The notes: generated by a model not told the origin, from the letters alone. Shown: positions 43,701 to 52,973, counted from the first letter of the stretch. The stretch: DNA of 61,247 bases from Phycisphaerae bacterium (GCA_016782865.1 JADHXR010000022.1:1-61247), one strand, 5' to 3'. Made by a program: numbers and translations.

Positions 43701-44002
43701 GCATCCAAGGCGTACACTTTGCAGTCAGCCGAACTGCCGTAATAGAGCAAACCACCGGCGATCACAGGCTGATAGGCACGATCGAACTGCTGGCGGTTGC
43801 GCGTCGGCCATGCGGGCGTCGGGGCGTGTGGGGATTGATGGGTCCACAGCGGCGATAGTCTCTCGGGCAGTAGCTCTTTCGTGTACCCGCTTCGTGCGGC
43901 GTCGGCTCGATAGGTTGGCCAGTCGGCGGATGCGGGCGGCGCACCTGCCACCACACAGAAGGCCGTCAGTTGCATTATGCGACAAAGTGTTTTGTGTTTC
44001 AT
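40799..44002 (-). CDS. Secreted PQQ-propeller protein with embedded methyltransferase-like domain
   Basis: A signal peptide (MKHKTLCRIMQLTAFCVVAG) is followed by ADWPTYRADAARSGYT, the usual entry of planctomycete PQQ-like propellers. The first propeller spans residues about 30-465 (YALDAVTGAIRWTFYTDSPV; YCLAAADGRLLWKLRGGP). Residues about 485-600 are a class I methyltransferase-like Rossmann domain with YCLDISSGGCKLALELAKRT (motif I), VERDPAKVKAARHML (acidic motif II) and PYPDYFADLVVSG. A second propeller (about 620-1060) follows. S-adenosylmethionine is not expected outside the cytoplasm, so the domain may bind another ligand. The fusion recurs in Planctomycetota as I recall. Confidence 0.88.
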   Translation of the reverse strand: MKHKTLCRIMQLTAFCVVAGAPPASADWPTYRADAARSGYTKELLPERLSPLWTHQSPHAPTPAWPTRNRQQFDRAYQPVIAGGLLYYGSSADCKVYALDAVTGAIRWTFYTDSPVRFAPAVWRDRLFVASDDGHLYCLAAADGRLLWKLRGGPKAEMLIGNDRMISRWPARGGPVVIDNVVYFGAGIWPTEGIFIYAINPATGRVLWCNDSSGSIEMDQPHPTARAKSGIASQGYMAVCGDLLFVPTGRAVPAVFDRTEGELRYFHLQQNQSSGGCEVVAIDDYFFNSGEMFVVADGVKLNLGKENRVGLQTAAHPDFIISATNRKIVAFNRRKLLVDRKVTDRKGKERLVKVLAPPAWTVELPEGAMAPASTRKGTEQPSVNLMGSTAWSRPSLFGVPSALIVAGDKIIAAGHRKVVQVDVRSHKVVWDAKVDGAAFGLAAADGRLYVSTDRGMIHCFGAGDSNVREAGDTRPQAIPADDNSIYATAAEEIIRRTGVTEGYCLDISSGGCKLALELAKRTELQIYCVERDPAKVKAARHMLDAAGFYGSRVTVHQADPADAPYPDYFADLVVSGRSVTEGPSVVPLRAAQRMQRPFGGIACIGRSGAMRRTIRGPLEGAGNWTHQNTDAANTRCSSDSLVHGPLKMLWFRDTDFVMPNRHSRGPAPLVYKGRMIAEGINGIRATNIYNGHTLWEFPIEGILLPYHAETQLGAAWCGSNICISGDRLYVHDRQTCLSLDMKDGKKLGELAPPLRNDGKRGVWGYIACVGQTLFGTLVDEEYLVKSWSAKWDTSRLFTESILLFAMDAQTGEPKWSFTPEHSIRPSAIAIGDGRVYLVDRPPAPLEELSFNEDKARAEAKRRAAVGGSSTEEEFWRLTEHKTGRLLALDARTGKVVWENDKEIFGTMLALGSEHNVLVMGYQARHKPHDWNASELGNRMAGLRPGDGTRLWDVGCEYDSSPIVNDRTIYAQPGAWNIMTGERLQFEFTRSYGCGTVVGSKRMLVFRSATLGYFDLTGTHRTENYGGIRPGCWINAIPAGGLILMADAASWCTCSYLNQATCALQPVE

Positions 44003-44051
44003 CAGGCTCTCTGCCTATGTTGAACATACTGGACAGATAGTGGAGGTCTCC

Positions 44052-44423
44052 TTATTCTGCGAGGGTCGTACGTATCCGCTCTCCTACTTTCTTGTAGTGT
44101 GTCAACGCGCTCTCACGGTCATCGAAGTCTTTATCCGTAAACAACAACGTCACGTTACCTATTAGAATCACATCTCCATCGCTTAGAGCAGTAATATCAG
44201 TTATTCTATGCCTGTTGATCGAAACACCATGTTTGCTTTTCAAGTCTTCAGCATAGTACTTGTTCGTCTTCTTATCAAAGAATATTCGAAGATGCTTGCG
44301 CGAAACCAATCTGCCTAAGACTTGAAGCGGGAGGTTCTCCGCTCTGCCAATAACGCTTGTTCTCCTGCCAAGTGGCAAGAATTCGCCTTTCTGCTCCTCA
44401 GATGTCACTATAATGGAAGCCAT
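44052..44423 (-). CDS. FHA-domain protein
   Basis: The 123-residue protein is a single forkhead-associated domain. It has the phosphothreonine-binding pattern SVIGRAENLPLQVLGRLVSRKH and SKHGVSINRHRI, with the Arg in GR, SRKH and the Asn in SINR in place. A short helical tail follows. It would recognise phosphorylated partners of a Ser/Thr kinase such as the one at 47826-52685. AGGAG lies 7 bases before the ATG. Confidence 0.92.
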   Translation of the reverse strand: MASIIVTSEEQKGEFLPLGRRTSVIGRAENLPLQVLGRLVSRKHLRIFFDKKTNKYYAEDLKSKHGVSINRHRITDITALSDGDVILIGNVTLLFTDKDFDDRESALTHYKKVGERIRTTLAE

Positions 44424-44478
44424 TTTCCACTCCTAGAATGTAAGCTATTTTGCTTCTCCATGAACACCACGAAGTAGA

Positions 44479-45090
44479 TCAGCCACTTTCATAGGCGCCG
44501 AGATCCACAGTCCCATTGAGGATGCGCGGCCCACTTTCAAGATCGAATGGTATCGGCTCATTTGGATCACCGTCATCATCAAGATCGCATGTATCTGTTG
44601 GAATGGCAGAGTTGTCTCCTGTGTTAATGCAGGGTGAACCGGGCTTCAGCCGAAAACGGTCATCCTCTGTACCTATCCTGTTGTCTGGACCATCAGGATC
44701 GACAAACAGCGGGTCATCTCCGAAATTTCCAACGCCGCCGAGCCTACCGCTCCAACCTTGGATGCAGCAATAATTGACCATCATTTTCCCTCCTTGAATC
44801 TGAGCGGGCTCGACCGAATCACCGCCATCCATGTTGCCCCACAGGACACAATTACTCAGCGTCCACCGGCATGTATTTGGATCGGTTTCTTCAATTCGAC
44901 GATGCGCGATGGGCGGTTCTCCCTCGAACATGCGCACTTCAAATTCACCCAGCGTCTCTGACTGACCTATGGCAATGCGCACCTCACCCGCTAAGCCCAA
45001 ACGAACCTTGCATCCCTTCCTGGCTCTTTGCTCATCTACACGACGGCGGGTAACCAGTCGTCCGCTTTTCCATACTTCTACGTAGGCCAT
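44479..45090 (-). CDS. Miniature of the giant kinase (both ends only)
   Basis: Residues 1-68 are nearly identical to the first 68 residues of the kinase at 47826-52685 (differences include WKSG for SKSG). Residues 77-203 match its last 130 residues, the final beta-helix coil and cap (CVLWGN; GPDNRIGTEDDRFRLKPGSP; GTVDLGAYE). The kinase domain, membrane segment, WD40 repeats and most of the helix are absent, with the switch near IEET. It has no signal peptide or membrane segment. The DNA just before the ATG is also shared. It could be a deletion duplicate or a separate soluble partner carrying the N-terminal FHA-like domain. Confidence 0.8.
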   Translation of the reverse strand: MAYVEVWKSGRLVTRRRVDEQRARKGCKVRLGLAGEVRIAIGQSETLGEFEVRMFEGEPPIAHRRIEETDPNTCRWTLSNCVLWGNMDGGDSVEPAQIQGGKMMVNYCCIQGWSGRLGGVGNFGDDPLFVDPDGPDNRIGTEDDRFRLKPGSPCINTGDNSAIPTDTCDLDDDGDPNEPIPFDLESGPRILNGTVDLGAYESG

Positions 45091-45462
45091 AGTAATGACA
45101 GAGATACTCTGTAGCCAACACCTTCAGGTTCTCTACAATGAACCGTCTCCGAATTCATTTGAAGGCCGCCACTACAGGGAGCCGGTATGGTAAGTATAGT
45201 GCGCTCGGCACAGATAGCAAGGAAACAGTGGATGTTTGGAATCATGAATACACCGATAGAACAGACCCACTATGTATTCGTTGGAGCTTATCGGGGGGGG
45301 GCAGTATGGGCATGGGTCCTCAGGCCAGTGGGGCCCGTCCGAGAGATTTCGACAAGAAAGCGAGCGGTGAGGGAACAGTAGGAACGGTCTACACTGTCTG
45401 AATTTGTTGTACTCTTGTGCGTTGGGGCTCATTTGAACAGCCATTAACAGAAAGCCACTATT
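45091..45462. other. Intergenic, 372 bp
   Basis: No coding sequence, RNA or hairpin stands out. A run of eight G occurs near 45293. Confidence 0.5.
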
Positions 45463-45846
45463 TCAACTTAACGTGGTTGTCGCCAACTGCTGCATGAGAC
45501 CGCATATGGCTCTTCTGTTGATCGGCTTGACCAGAAACGCGTCCGCGCCCAACGCGTTTGCCCGGCTGCGTGTGGTGGCGTCTGCCGTTAGCACAGCCAC
45601 ACGGGTGCCGACATCGGTACTCTTAATGTCTTTGAGCACTTCAAACCCATCCATCTTGGGCATATGCAAATCCAGGAGCACAGCTGTATACGGTCGGTAC
45701 AATCTGTGGAACTGAATTGCTGCCCGGCCAACTTGTGCAACATGAACACTGAATCCTTCACGACTCAACCACATCTTCAAGTCGGAAGCGAAATCGGCAT
45801 CATCATCTACTACCAAGATCTTTCTATTTGTAAATTGAGGGCTCAT
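45463..45846 (-). CDS. Single-domain response regulator (CheY-like)
   Basis: The 127-residue protein is a receiver domain only: KILVVDDDADFASDLKMWL, phospho-acceptor Asp in AVLLDLHMPKMDG, AVLTADAT, and Lys in FLVKPINR. AAGGAA lies 10 bases before the ATG. It lies between kinase-related genes; its partner kinase is not obvious in this cluster. Confidence 0.92.
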   Translation of the reverse strand: MSPQFTNRKILVVDDDADFASDLKMWLSREGFSVHVAQVGRAAIQFHRLYRPYTAVLLDLHMPKMDGFEVLKDIKSTDVGTRVAVLTADATTRSRANALGADAFLVKPINRRAICGLMQQLATTTLS

Positions 45847-46302
45847 AGCGTTCTTTCCTTTCAGTCAAATGATTAAATTACTGATCGTCGTTTCCACACT
45901 GGCGTTTTGCTCTCGGAAGCCAGATCATGAATCGAGGAACTTGGTCAGTTGTGCTTGCCCTCTATCGTCTGTGCGAATCATCGTGTGCATTGAATTCAAA
46001 GTGCCAGCATTCATTTGCTTTTACCTCCTTACATTCATCCCGCTTAATAAGTCGGTCCAATCCCTTACACAGCCCGCATTCTATTTACTTTTGTGATCCA
46101 GCAAGTTATGTTGTTTGCTTTCTACTTCTTTCTACGCAAGAAAGAACAGTGGCTTGCGCAGCAGATCAGATATTATTTTCTGAAGCTGCGTGGGCTGGTT
46201 TGCCACTTTGGAATTGAAATACGAGTTACAGGCGTTAGAATAAGTGCTTGGCGGTCGTCGATGCCCAGAATATGACTGCTTGTCTTTGACATTCGCGGAT
46301 TT
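45847..46302. other. Divergent intergenic region, 456 bp
   Basis: This separates the receiver gene (minus) and the sigma factor gene (plus) and must hold both promoters. I see no gene in it and no convincing consensus promoter. Confidence 0.5.
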
Positions 46303-47112
46303 ATGCTGTTCGAAAGAAGCGGGCAATTAGCTAATCTGCCAGGCGACAATCAGATGAGACGGTCAGGCAAGACATCCATGGGGGGACCGAAAAGTGGATT
46401 TCAGACGACACATTGGTCTGAGATTCGAAATGCCAGGACACAGGATGAGGCCCGGCGGAGGATAGTCATCGATGGCCTCAGCAGAAGGTATTGGAAGCCC
46501 ATATATTGTTACCTTAGACGAAAAGGATATGACAACGAACGCGCTAAGGACCTCACGCAGGGTTTTTTCCACGAAGTGGTATTAGGCAGGGGTCTCGTTC
46601 AGCGAGCTAATGAAGCAAGAGGGCGATTCCGAGCCTTTCTACTGACGGCATTGAACAACTACATTATCGGCGTCCACAGGGCAAACGTGGCGAGCAAACG
46701 CTGTCCTGAAGATGGGGTCGTATCACTGGAGGAGTTCGATGAAGAATCGATGTCCATAACAGCAAAGGATATGAGACCTGAGGATATTTTCACATACGTC
46801 TGGGCTTCGGTGCTTATGGACGAGGTGATCTCCGAAGTCAAAGAAGGGTGCTCTCGCGATGGCAAGAAGGTTCATTGGCAGATTTTTCGTGCCAGAGTGT
46901 TGAATCCGATCGTGGCTGGCGTCGAGCCGAGTCCAGTTTCTGAGCTTTGTAGGCGTTTCAATATTGATAACAAAGAAAAGGTATCAAACATGATTGTCAC
47001 CGTGAAACGGCGATTTCAAATGGCCATGGCCCGGCGAGTTCGCCAGCACGTTGACTCGGATGATGAGGTCGAGCAAGAAATTCAAGATTTAATGAAGATT
47101 CTCTCAAAATGA
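46303..47112 (+). CDS. ECF-type RNA polymerase sigma factor of the planctomycete TTHW group
   Basis: The sequence FQTTHWSEIRNARTQDEARR and YWKPIYCYLRRKGYDNERAKDLTQGFF marks region 2 of the long ECF sigma factors that Planctomycetota encode next to Ser/Thr kinases. The region 4 helix-turn-helix lies near VSELCRRFNIDNKEKVSNMI. Family length is about 230-270. Control is probably by the nearby kinase rather than an anti-sigma factor, since none is present. The start is uncertain: ATG 46303, or 46354 (MRRSGKT). Confidence 0.88.
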   Translation: MLFERSGQLANLPGDNQMRRSGKTSMGGPKSGFQTTHWSEIRNARTQDEARRRIVIDGLSRRYWKPIYCYLRRKGYDNERAKDLTQGFFHEVVLGRGLVQRANEARGRFRAFLLTALNNYIIGVHRANVASKRCPEDGVVSLEEFDEESMSITAKDMRPEDIFTYVWASVLMDEVISEVKEGCSRDGKKVHWQIFRARVLNPIVAGVEPSPVSELCRRFNIDNKEKVSNMIVTVKRRFQMAMARRVRQHVDSDDEVEQEIQDLMKILSK

Positions 47113-47221
47113 TGCGCAAGCCGGCAAGCTTTCTGACGTATGACTCCATAGAGGCGATGTATATAGCATCGCCGTTGATACTAATGAACACCGTAAGCAT
47201 TTGAGAGATCTTCTGGAGTGA

Positions 47222-47752
47222 ATGATGCGTAAAGATTCGACTTTAGGCCTGAGTCCTGCAAAGCTGGCTCGCCTTTTGGGTATCACCCTCGGTTCTGGGT
47301 CTGGCGAAAAGAGAAGAAACTCAGCTCAGACTACCTCCGAGCTGATCCAAGCCCACCTCGCCGGAACACTGCCCCTAGACACCACGGTGATCGAGGAGCT
47401 GCCGGCCATCATCGGACGATTGCGCGATGACCTAATAGCTCATGGCGGAAAGACCTTGGGCGACGTACTGACTGACCCCAAGTCAGACCTCGACACAATA
47501 AAGAAAGTCAGACAACATGCCAAGAGGATGGCGTACCGAAAGAATTCTGGGGCCAAGCATGCCGTGGCCATAGCCATCTATTTTGCGGCGATCGCCAATG
47601 CTCTTGTATTTCACAGTACGAAGATCACCACGCATTCCTATAGATCGTTGAGAGTCTCATTTGGCGATCTGGCCAAAAGACCTTGGATGCCCGCCGAGCT
47701 TGTGAAACTCCTGGCAAAAGCCCACAAAATGTGTCGGAAGAAAGCTGAATAG
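47222..47752 (+). CDS. Conserved unknown protein of the sigma factor-kinase cluster
   Basis: The 176-residue protein is mainly helical: LSPAKLARLLGIT near the start, a central LGDVLTDPKSDLDTIKKVRQHAKRM block, and a mildly hydrophobic HAVAIAIYFAAIANALVF segment. I cannot name its family with certainty. It follows the sigma factor by 110 bp on the same strand and converges on the giant kinase gene. GGAG precedes the ATG pair at 47222/47225. Confidence 0.75.
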   Translation: MMRKDSTLGLSPAKLARLLGITLGSGSGEKRRNSAQTTSELIQAHLAGTLPLDTTVIEELPAIIGRLRDDLIAHGGKTLGDVLTDPKSDLDTIKKVRQHAKRMAYRKNSGAKHAVAIAIYFAAIANALVFHSTKITTHSYRSLRVSFGDLAKRPWMPAELVKLLAKAHKMCRKKAE

Positions 47753-47825
47753 GCGAGAATCAAGACGCATCCCGACCGCTCGGCCGAGGTAAGCCAAAGC
47801 GGTCTGCTGACAGCCACGAAGCGGA

Positions 47826-50800
47826 CTAGTCAATCTCATAGGCACCTATATCTACAGTCCCGTTGCAGATACGTGGCTTGCCGGCAATGTCAAAGGGAAT
47901 TGGCTCATTAGGATTGCCGTCGCCGTCAAGGTCGAGAGTGTCAGCAGGAATCGCAGAATTGTCACCGATATTGATGCAAGGAGAGCCGGGACTTAACCGT
48001 GTATCATCATCGACCGTGCCGATCTGGTTGTCTGGCCCATTCGGATCGGCAAACAGCGGGTCTAACGCGAGATTCCCGGTCCCGCCCAACTCCCCCGTCC
48101 ATCCCTGAACACAACAATGGTTTATCTCTGATGTGCGCTCGCCGCGAATGCTGTAAATCTGAGCGGGTTCATCTATACCGCTGCTGTCGCTATTACCCCA
48201 AAGAACACAATTGGCCAGCGTTGGCGTACTCTCTTCGGCATTCCATACACCACCGCCATACTCTTCTGCCCTGTTCATACTGAAAGTGCAGTTCGTAAGC
48301 TTTGAGTCAGCGTAAGATGAAATGTTACGATCTGGATGCTTCCAGCGTCCTCCATTGAACAAGCCACCTCCGTTCTTTGCCACATTTCCGCTAAAAGCGC
48401 AGTTGTTCAATGTTACCATGCTCTCGTGATCACTGGCCATTCCACCTCCAGAATCAGCTAGGTTTCCGATGAATCTACAGTTATTCGATGTCGGACTCGA
48501 GCTATCAGTACTATACATCCCGCCACCGCTGGCACGAGCCGTGTTTCCGATGAACGCGCAGTCAGCCAACATCGGGCTGCCTCCATGATGGATGGCCAAC
48601 CCACCTCCAGTATTGGCCGAGTTCTCGATGAACTCGCAGTCGGTCAGTTTCGCAGAAAGCGGGCAAACGTGGTACATCCCACCGCCTTCATCAGCTATAT
48701 TGTCGCTGAAAATGCATCTGGCGAGTGTCGAAGCGCTGGCATCATTGAGCAGTCCACCTCCAAGAGGATAGACAACAGGATGCCCGGCGACATTTCTGCC
48801 AACGGCACTGTTGCCAACAAACATGCAACCAACGAAGGATGGACTGCAACTCCACAGCGTAGCCGCTCCACCTCCTGCACCCGCCGAATTATGCGTGAAC
48901 CTACAGTTCTTCAGTGTCGGACGATCGCAGTGTTGCATGTATGTGCCACCACCATGGTCTAGCGCTGAGTTGTATTCGAAAACGCAGTTAATAAGAGTAG
49001 GATTACCTCCAACGGTGTATATACCACCACCATCTCGGTGTTCATTCTCCTTGGGGCCATTGGCGTTGCCGCTCGTTATCGTGAAGCCATCGAGAAGAGT
49101 ATTTGGATCAGTTCTGTCTGCAATGACAACGTGGTAGCTGTTTTCATCATTGTTGACGAAGTCAGGTCCATCATTGCCTTTAAGATCGCCGCTCAGAATG
49201 GTCTGATTACTGTTCGGATCACGCTGGTCACTGCTCGTTTCTGCCCCGGCAAATCCGCCCAGGAGTCTGACACCGTGCTTGAGATGAAAACTTGCCGCCC
49301 TTGCTCCAGTGCCTCGATCAGGTGTGTAGGTTCCCGCGGCCACCCAGACCTCTGTGTTAGGCTGGGCTATGCTCAGAGCATCCTGGAGATCACTGAACGC
49401 AGTCGCCCATGTCCTGCCATCGTAAGGTCTTTTTGAAGCCGCATTCACATAGATCCGCTCTAAATTCTCAGCGCCGGGCTCGTATAGTCCGACTTGCCAT
49501 GGCTCATTGATCCAGCCGTATTGGCTTTTGAAATCCGCTGGGCTGAGCGTCAGTTGGCCCTCCGTGGTTTGCACGGCGTAGACTAGATGATCTGCAATCT
49601 CTGCCGGGCCTCGATAGTCACCTGCCGCACTGACTGCAACGCCAGGTCCTGCCGGACCCCATAACGGCAACAGTACAACGTGTTCCTGAAAGTTGTTCTT
49701 GGCATCCCAAACTCGTACTGTGCCATTCGCACCGCCGCACAAGACAACACGACCATCGACAGACCATGCCAACGAGGAAATTGGGCCGCATTCAGTTGAG
49801 AAGGACCTTTGCCACTGGCGTGAATTCGAATCGTAGATCCGGATCCTTCCAACCGAATCGCCCCAGGCCAAGAATTGACCGTCAGGTGACCAAGCGACTG
49901 CCGTGAAGGTGGATTGTCTAGCTTCGATATCGTTTGGATCAGTCCTAAAGAGATTCGAGGTCCAACCGCTATTGGTACTCCACAAACGAATAATTCCATC
50001 AGGACTACCTGTGGCAAGAACGCTCCCATCGCGGGAGAGTGCCGAGCAGGTGATGGAATCTGTTTGTCTCTCAAGGCTATTCGTTAGGGTATCATCACTC
50101 CATTCCCAGGCCTTTATCATCCCATCGTGCCCAGCGGTAATCAGACTGCCGCTATCCGGCTTCCACTCTAGCACACTTACAGCACCAGAATGAGCAGCCA
50201 GCGCGACTGACGGGACTCCTGAATCGGACTCGAGATCCCACAAGTGGATCTTGCCCTCAAGTGTTCCTGCGGCAATAAGCCTGCCATCATCCGACCATGA
50301 CATAGAGCTGATTCTGCCGGCATTTCCAGACAATACACGCTGAACATCACCAGAATTGAGGTTAAGGATCTGGACTATCTTCTGACCGTTGTTGGCTCTG
50401 GCGATATGGTGACCATCTGGGGCCCAGGCAATTGCACTCGTAACCGATGTAAGGCCATCCGAGATGCCGCCAGCCTCAAATTTACGAATAGGTTCCCACC
50501 TGTTAGCTTCCCAGAGACTCAGCGTCCCTGTCCCGGCGCACGTAGCAAGGGTCTGACCGTCGGGCGAGAAGCATATCGATTGTACGGGGCCGCACCAGAC
50601 CGCAGGCCAGGTGTGCCGTACTTTTCCGGAAGTGGCATCCAATATACGTATCGTGCCGTCTTCATCACCGAAGGCAAACACTTGACGCTCAGGTGAGAAT
50701 GCCAGGGCGGTAATCAATCTACGTTTTGCAGACCATGTGGACGGCAGCTGAATGCCCAGTGAACCAGCGACTTCATCTAGCATTCGAACCGGCGCCTGCA

Positions 50801-52685
50801 GGCCTGCTGACCAGCTGACGCTGGAGGCATCATGCCAGTTGATGTCCGTTGGTACACCGCCGGCTGATTGAATTCGATCCGCTTCAATGTCCCAGACAGA
50901 TCGCCGGAGGGGATCGGCCGCTGCAGTACCCCGAAGGCTCTTACCGTCAACAGACCAGGCCAGATCGGTCACTTGAGTCTTGGGATCGACCAAAACATGT
51001 GCCAGTTGCCCTGATTCTGAGTCCCAGACTCTTATCGTACCATCCTGGCTGGCAGAGGCTAACCGGTTGCCGTCGGGGCTATGGACAAGCTCGATGATTC
51101 TGCCGCGGTGTCCGGAAGTCTCAATCGTCCATGACTTGACTCCTCCTGGAAGAGAAGGTTTTCTTACAAGCGCCGTCGATGCCATGGGGGGACCTGGGCT
51201 AAGATCAATGCGTCTGACTGCTATTGGAGGTTTTCTATCACCTAGCTTGTGGTTTAGCTGGCTAATCTCGTCTTGTGCAGAGACGTACTCATCCCGAATG
51301 ATCCGCAAGGCAGCAAGGGCTTCCTGTTCGTTCTCGCTTAGCACCTTCATAGCAAGTTCCTGCCAGGTAAGCTGAGATGACTTGAGCTTGAGTTCCCAGT
51401 CCTGCGATTCAATTATGGCTCGCCTTGCGACTATTTTGGTGTAGACTACAAGGGCAGTTCCCAACAAAACGAGAGAGATGGCCAAGCCTGCCGCAATCTG
51501 AACCCGGTATTTGAGGGCCTTCTTGCGCAGGAAATACAGGATAGTGGGCGTCTGGGCATCCAAAGGCTCGCCGCTGAGATAATTGCCAATATCTTTCGCC
51601 ATCGAACCCGCTGATGCATATCGATCCTCCGGATCTTGGGCCAGCGCCTTGAGCAAAAGCGTCTCCAGCTCGCTGTCGATTGACTTGTCGACCTTACGTG
51701 GACGGCGTATCGTGCCATCCGCAATCCGGTGCAGAACATCGAACATCGACCCGGACAAGTCGTGAGGTGACTGTCCAGTTAGAAGTTCGTACAGAATCAC
51801 CCCCAAGCTGAAGACGTCCGTGCGGGTGTCAGTCTGGCTGTGATGACCGGCCGCCTGTTCCGGCGACATGTAGGCGGGAGTACCGGCAATTTGCCCTTCG
51901 ACTGAGATAGTCAGAGCCTCGTCTTCCTCCAGGAGCGCCTTAGCCAGCCCAAAGTCGAGCACATGGGGTTGGCCATCCGGACTGACCAGGATGTTCGACG
52001 GCTTGAGATCACGATGTATCACGGCTCGAAGATGAGCATAAAGAACTGCCTTACATACCTTCTGCATCAGGGCCAAAATTTCAGTCCTGGATAAGGACTG
52101 GCTTCTGACGTACTGGTCCAGGGGTATGCCCTCGATCAGTTCCATGGCATAGTAATACATCCCCTGATGCAGGCCGCTGTCATAAATGCGAGCGATGTTG
52201 GGATGGTCCAAACGTGCCGTCAACTCGACCTCGCGCTGAAAACGAGCTTGGGCTTTGGGAGAATCGACCCTATGGGAGATCAGCAGTTTCAAGGCTACCT
52301 CCCGCCGAGTGCTCAACTGCTCGGCCCGCCAGACCATGCCCATACCACCTTGGCCCAACGGTTCGATGATTCTATAGCCTTCGATGTCTGGATGCCCATC
52401 CGTCGGGCCAGCATGAAGAGCCGGTGCCCCCATAGAGACTTGGGGGAGACTCTGATCGTCATCGGGCAGCTTCGATGCGGTTTCTTCAATTCGACGATGC
52501 GCGATGGGCGGTTCTCCCTCGAACATGCGCACTTCAAATTCACCCAGCGTCTCTGACTGACCTATGGCAATGCGCACCTCACCCGCTGAGCCCAAACGAA
52601 CCTTGCATCCCTTCCTGGCTCTTTGCTCATCTACACGACGGCAGGTAACCAGTCGTCCGCTCTTCGATACTTCTACGTAGGCCAT
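47826..52685 (-). CDS. Giant Ser/Thr protein kinase with WD40 propeller and extracellular beta-helix
   Basis: The protein has 1619 residues. Residues 1-68 are a small FHA-like beta domain. Residues 105-370 are a Hanks-type kinase: glycine loop LGQGGMGMVWRAEQ, Lys in EVALKLL, HRDLKPSNILV near 223, DFGLA, and TPAYMSPEQAAG. A membrane segment at about 395-418 (IAAGLAISLVLLGTALVVY) and a coiled coil follow. Residues about 520-1050 hold WD40 repeats (SPDGNRLASASQDGTIRVWD). Then residues 1090-1600 form a parallel beta-helix of the polymorphic outer-membrane type (CVFEYNSALDHGGGTYM; NCAFSGNVAKNGGGLF). The kinase is cytoplasmic and the rest extracytoplasmic, so it is a likely transmembrane sensor for the ECF sigma factor and the FHA protein. 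Confidence 0.93.
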   Translation of the reverse strand: MAYVEVSKSGRLVTCRRVDEQRARKGCKVRLGSAGEVRIAIGQSETLGEFEVRMFEGEPPIAHRRIEETASKLPDDDQSLPQVSMGAPALHAGPTDGHPDIEGYRIIEPLGQGGMGMVWRAEQLSTRREVALKLLISHRVDSPKAQARFQREVELTARLDHPNIARIYDSGLHQGMYYYAMELIEGIPLDQYVRSQSLSRTEILALMQKVCKAVLYAHLRAVIHRDLKPSNILVSPDGQPHVLDFGLAKALLEEDEALTISVEGQIAGTPAYMSPEQAAGHHSQTDTRTDVFSLGVILYELLTGQSPHDLSGSMFDVLHRIADGTIRRPRKVDKSIDSELETLLLKALAQDPEDRYASAGSMAKDIGNYLSGEPLDAQTPTILYFLRKKALKYRVQIAAGLAISLVLLGTALVVYTKIVARRAIIESQDWELKLKSSQLTWQELAMKVLSENEQEALAALRIIRDEYVSAQDEISQLNHKLGDRKPPIAVRRIDLSPGPPMASTALVRKPSLPGGVKSWTIETSGHRGRIIELVHSPDGNRLASASQDGTIRVWDSESGQLAHVLVDPKTQVTDLAWSVDGKSLRGTAAADPLRRSVWDIEADRIQSAGGVPTDINWHDASSVSWSAGLQAPVRMLDEVAGSLGIQLPSTWSAKRRLITALAFSPERQVFAFGDEDGTIRILDATSGKVRHTWPAVWCGPVQSICFSPDGQTLATCAGTGTLSLWEANRWEPIRKFEAGGISDGLTSVTSAIAWAPDGHHIARANNGQKIVQILNLNSGDVQRVLSGNAGRISSMSWSDDGRLIAAGTLEGKIHLWDLESDSGVPSVALAAHSGAVSVLEWKPDSGSLITAGHDGMIKAWEWSDDTLTNSLERQTDSITCSALSRDGSVLATGSPDGIIRLWSTNSGWTSNLFRTDPNDIEARQSTFTAVAWSPDGQFLAWGDSVGRIRIYDSNSRQWQRSFSTECGPISSLAWSVDGRVVLCGGANGTVRVWDAKNNFQEHVVLLPLWGPAGPGVAVSAAGDYRGPAEIADHLVYAVQTTEGQLTLSPADFKSQYGWINEPWQVGLYEPGAENLERIYVNAASKRPYDGRTWATAFSDLQDALSIAQPNTEVWVAAGTYTPDRGTGARAASFHLKHGVRLLGGFAGAETSSDQRDPNSNQTILSGDLKGNDGPDFVNNDENSYHVVIADRTDPNTLLDGFTITSGNANGPKENEHRDGGGIYTVGGNPTLINCVFEYNSALDHGGGTYMQHCDRPTLKNCRFTHNSAGAGGGAATLWSCSPSFVGCMFVGNSAVGRNVAGHPVVYPLGGGLLNDASASTLARCIFSDNIADEGGGMYHVCPLSAKLTDCEFIENSANTGGGLAIHHGGSPMLADCAFIGNTARASGGGMYSTDSSSPTSNNCRFIGNLADSGGGMASDHESMVTLNNCAFSGNVAKNGGGLFNGGRWKHPDRNISSYADSKLTNCTFSMNRAEEYGGGVWNAEESTPTLANCVLWGNSDSSGIDEPAQIYSIRGERTSEINHCCVQGWTGELGGTGNLALDPLFADPNGPDNQIGTVDDDTRLSPGSPCINIGDNSAIPADTLDLDGDGNPNEPIPFDIAGKPRICNGTVDIGAYEID

Positions 52686-52931
52686 AGTAATGATAGAGAA
52701 GAAAAGTAACTTGAATCTTCCAAGGTTGTAGCAAGCTCCAGTTGTTTGATTCTTTCCAGAACAATACTATCACAAGAGACTCTCACGGACAAGCATACCG
52801 CCACCACTACCACGAGGGTAAAGGCTGGCAGCTTGAGAGGTGTTGCCGGAACAGTCAGAAGGGAGCAAACCGGTGAGTCAGATTCTGGTACGTTTTGGTA
52901 CGCGGGTCGTTTTTGAGGGCTTAAAGAGGAA

Positions 52932-52959
52932 AGCCAGCAAGCATAACCACTTGCTGGCT
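52932..52959 (-). terminator. Rho-independent terminator after tRNA-Asp
   Basis: AGCCAGCAAG pairs perfectly over 10 bp with CTTGCTGGCT across an 8-base loop. On the minus strand it is followed by TTTCCTCTTT. It lies 14 bp beyond the tRNA. Confidence 0.8.
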
Positions 52960-52973
52960 AACAACTTAAACAA

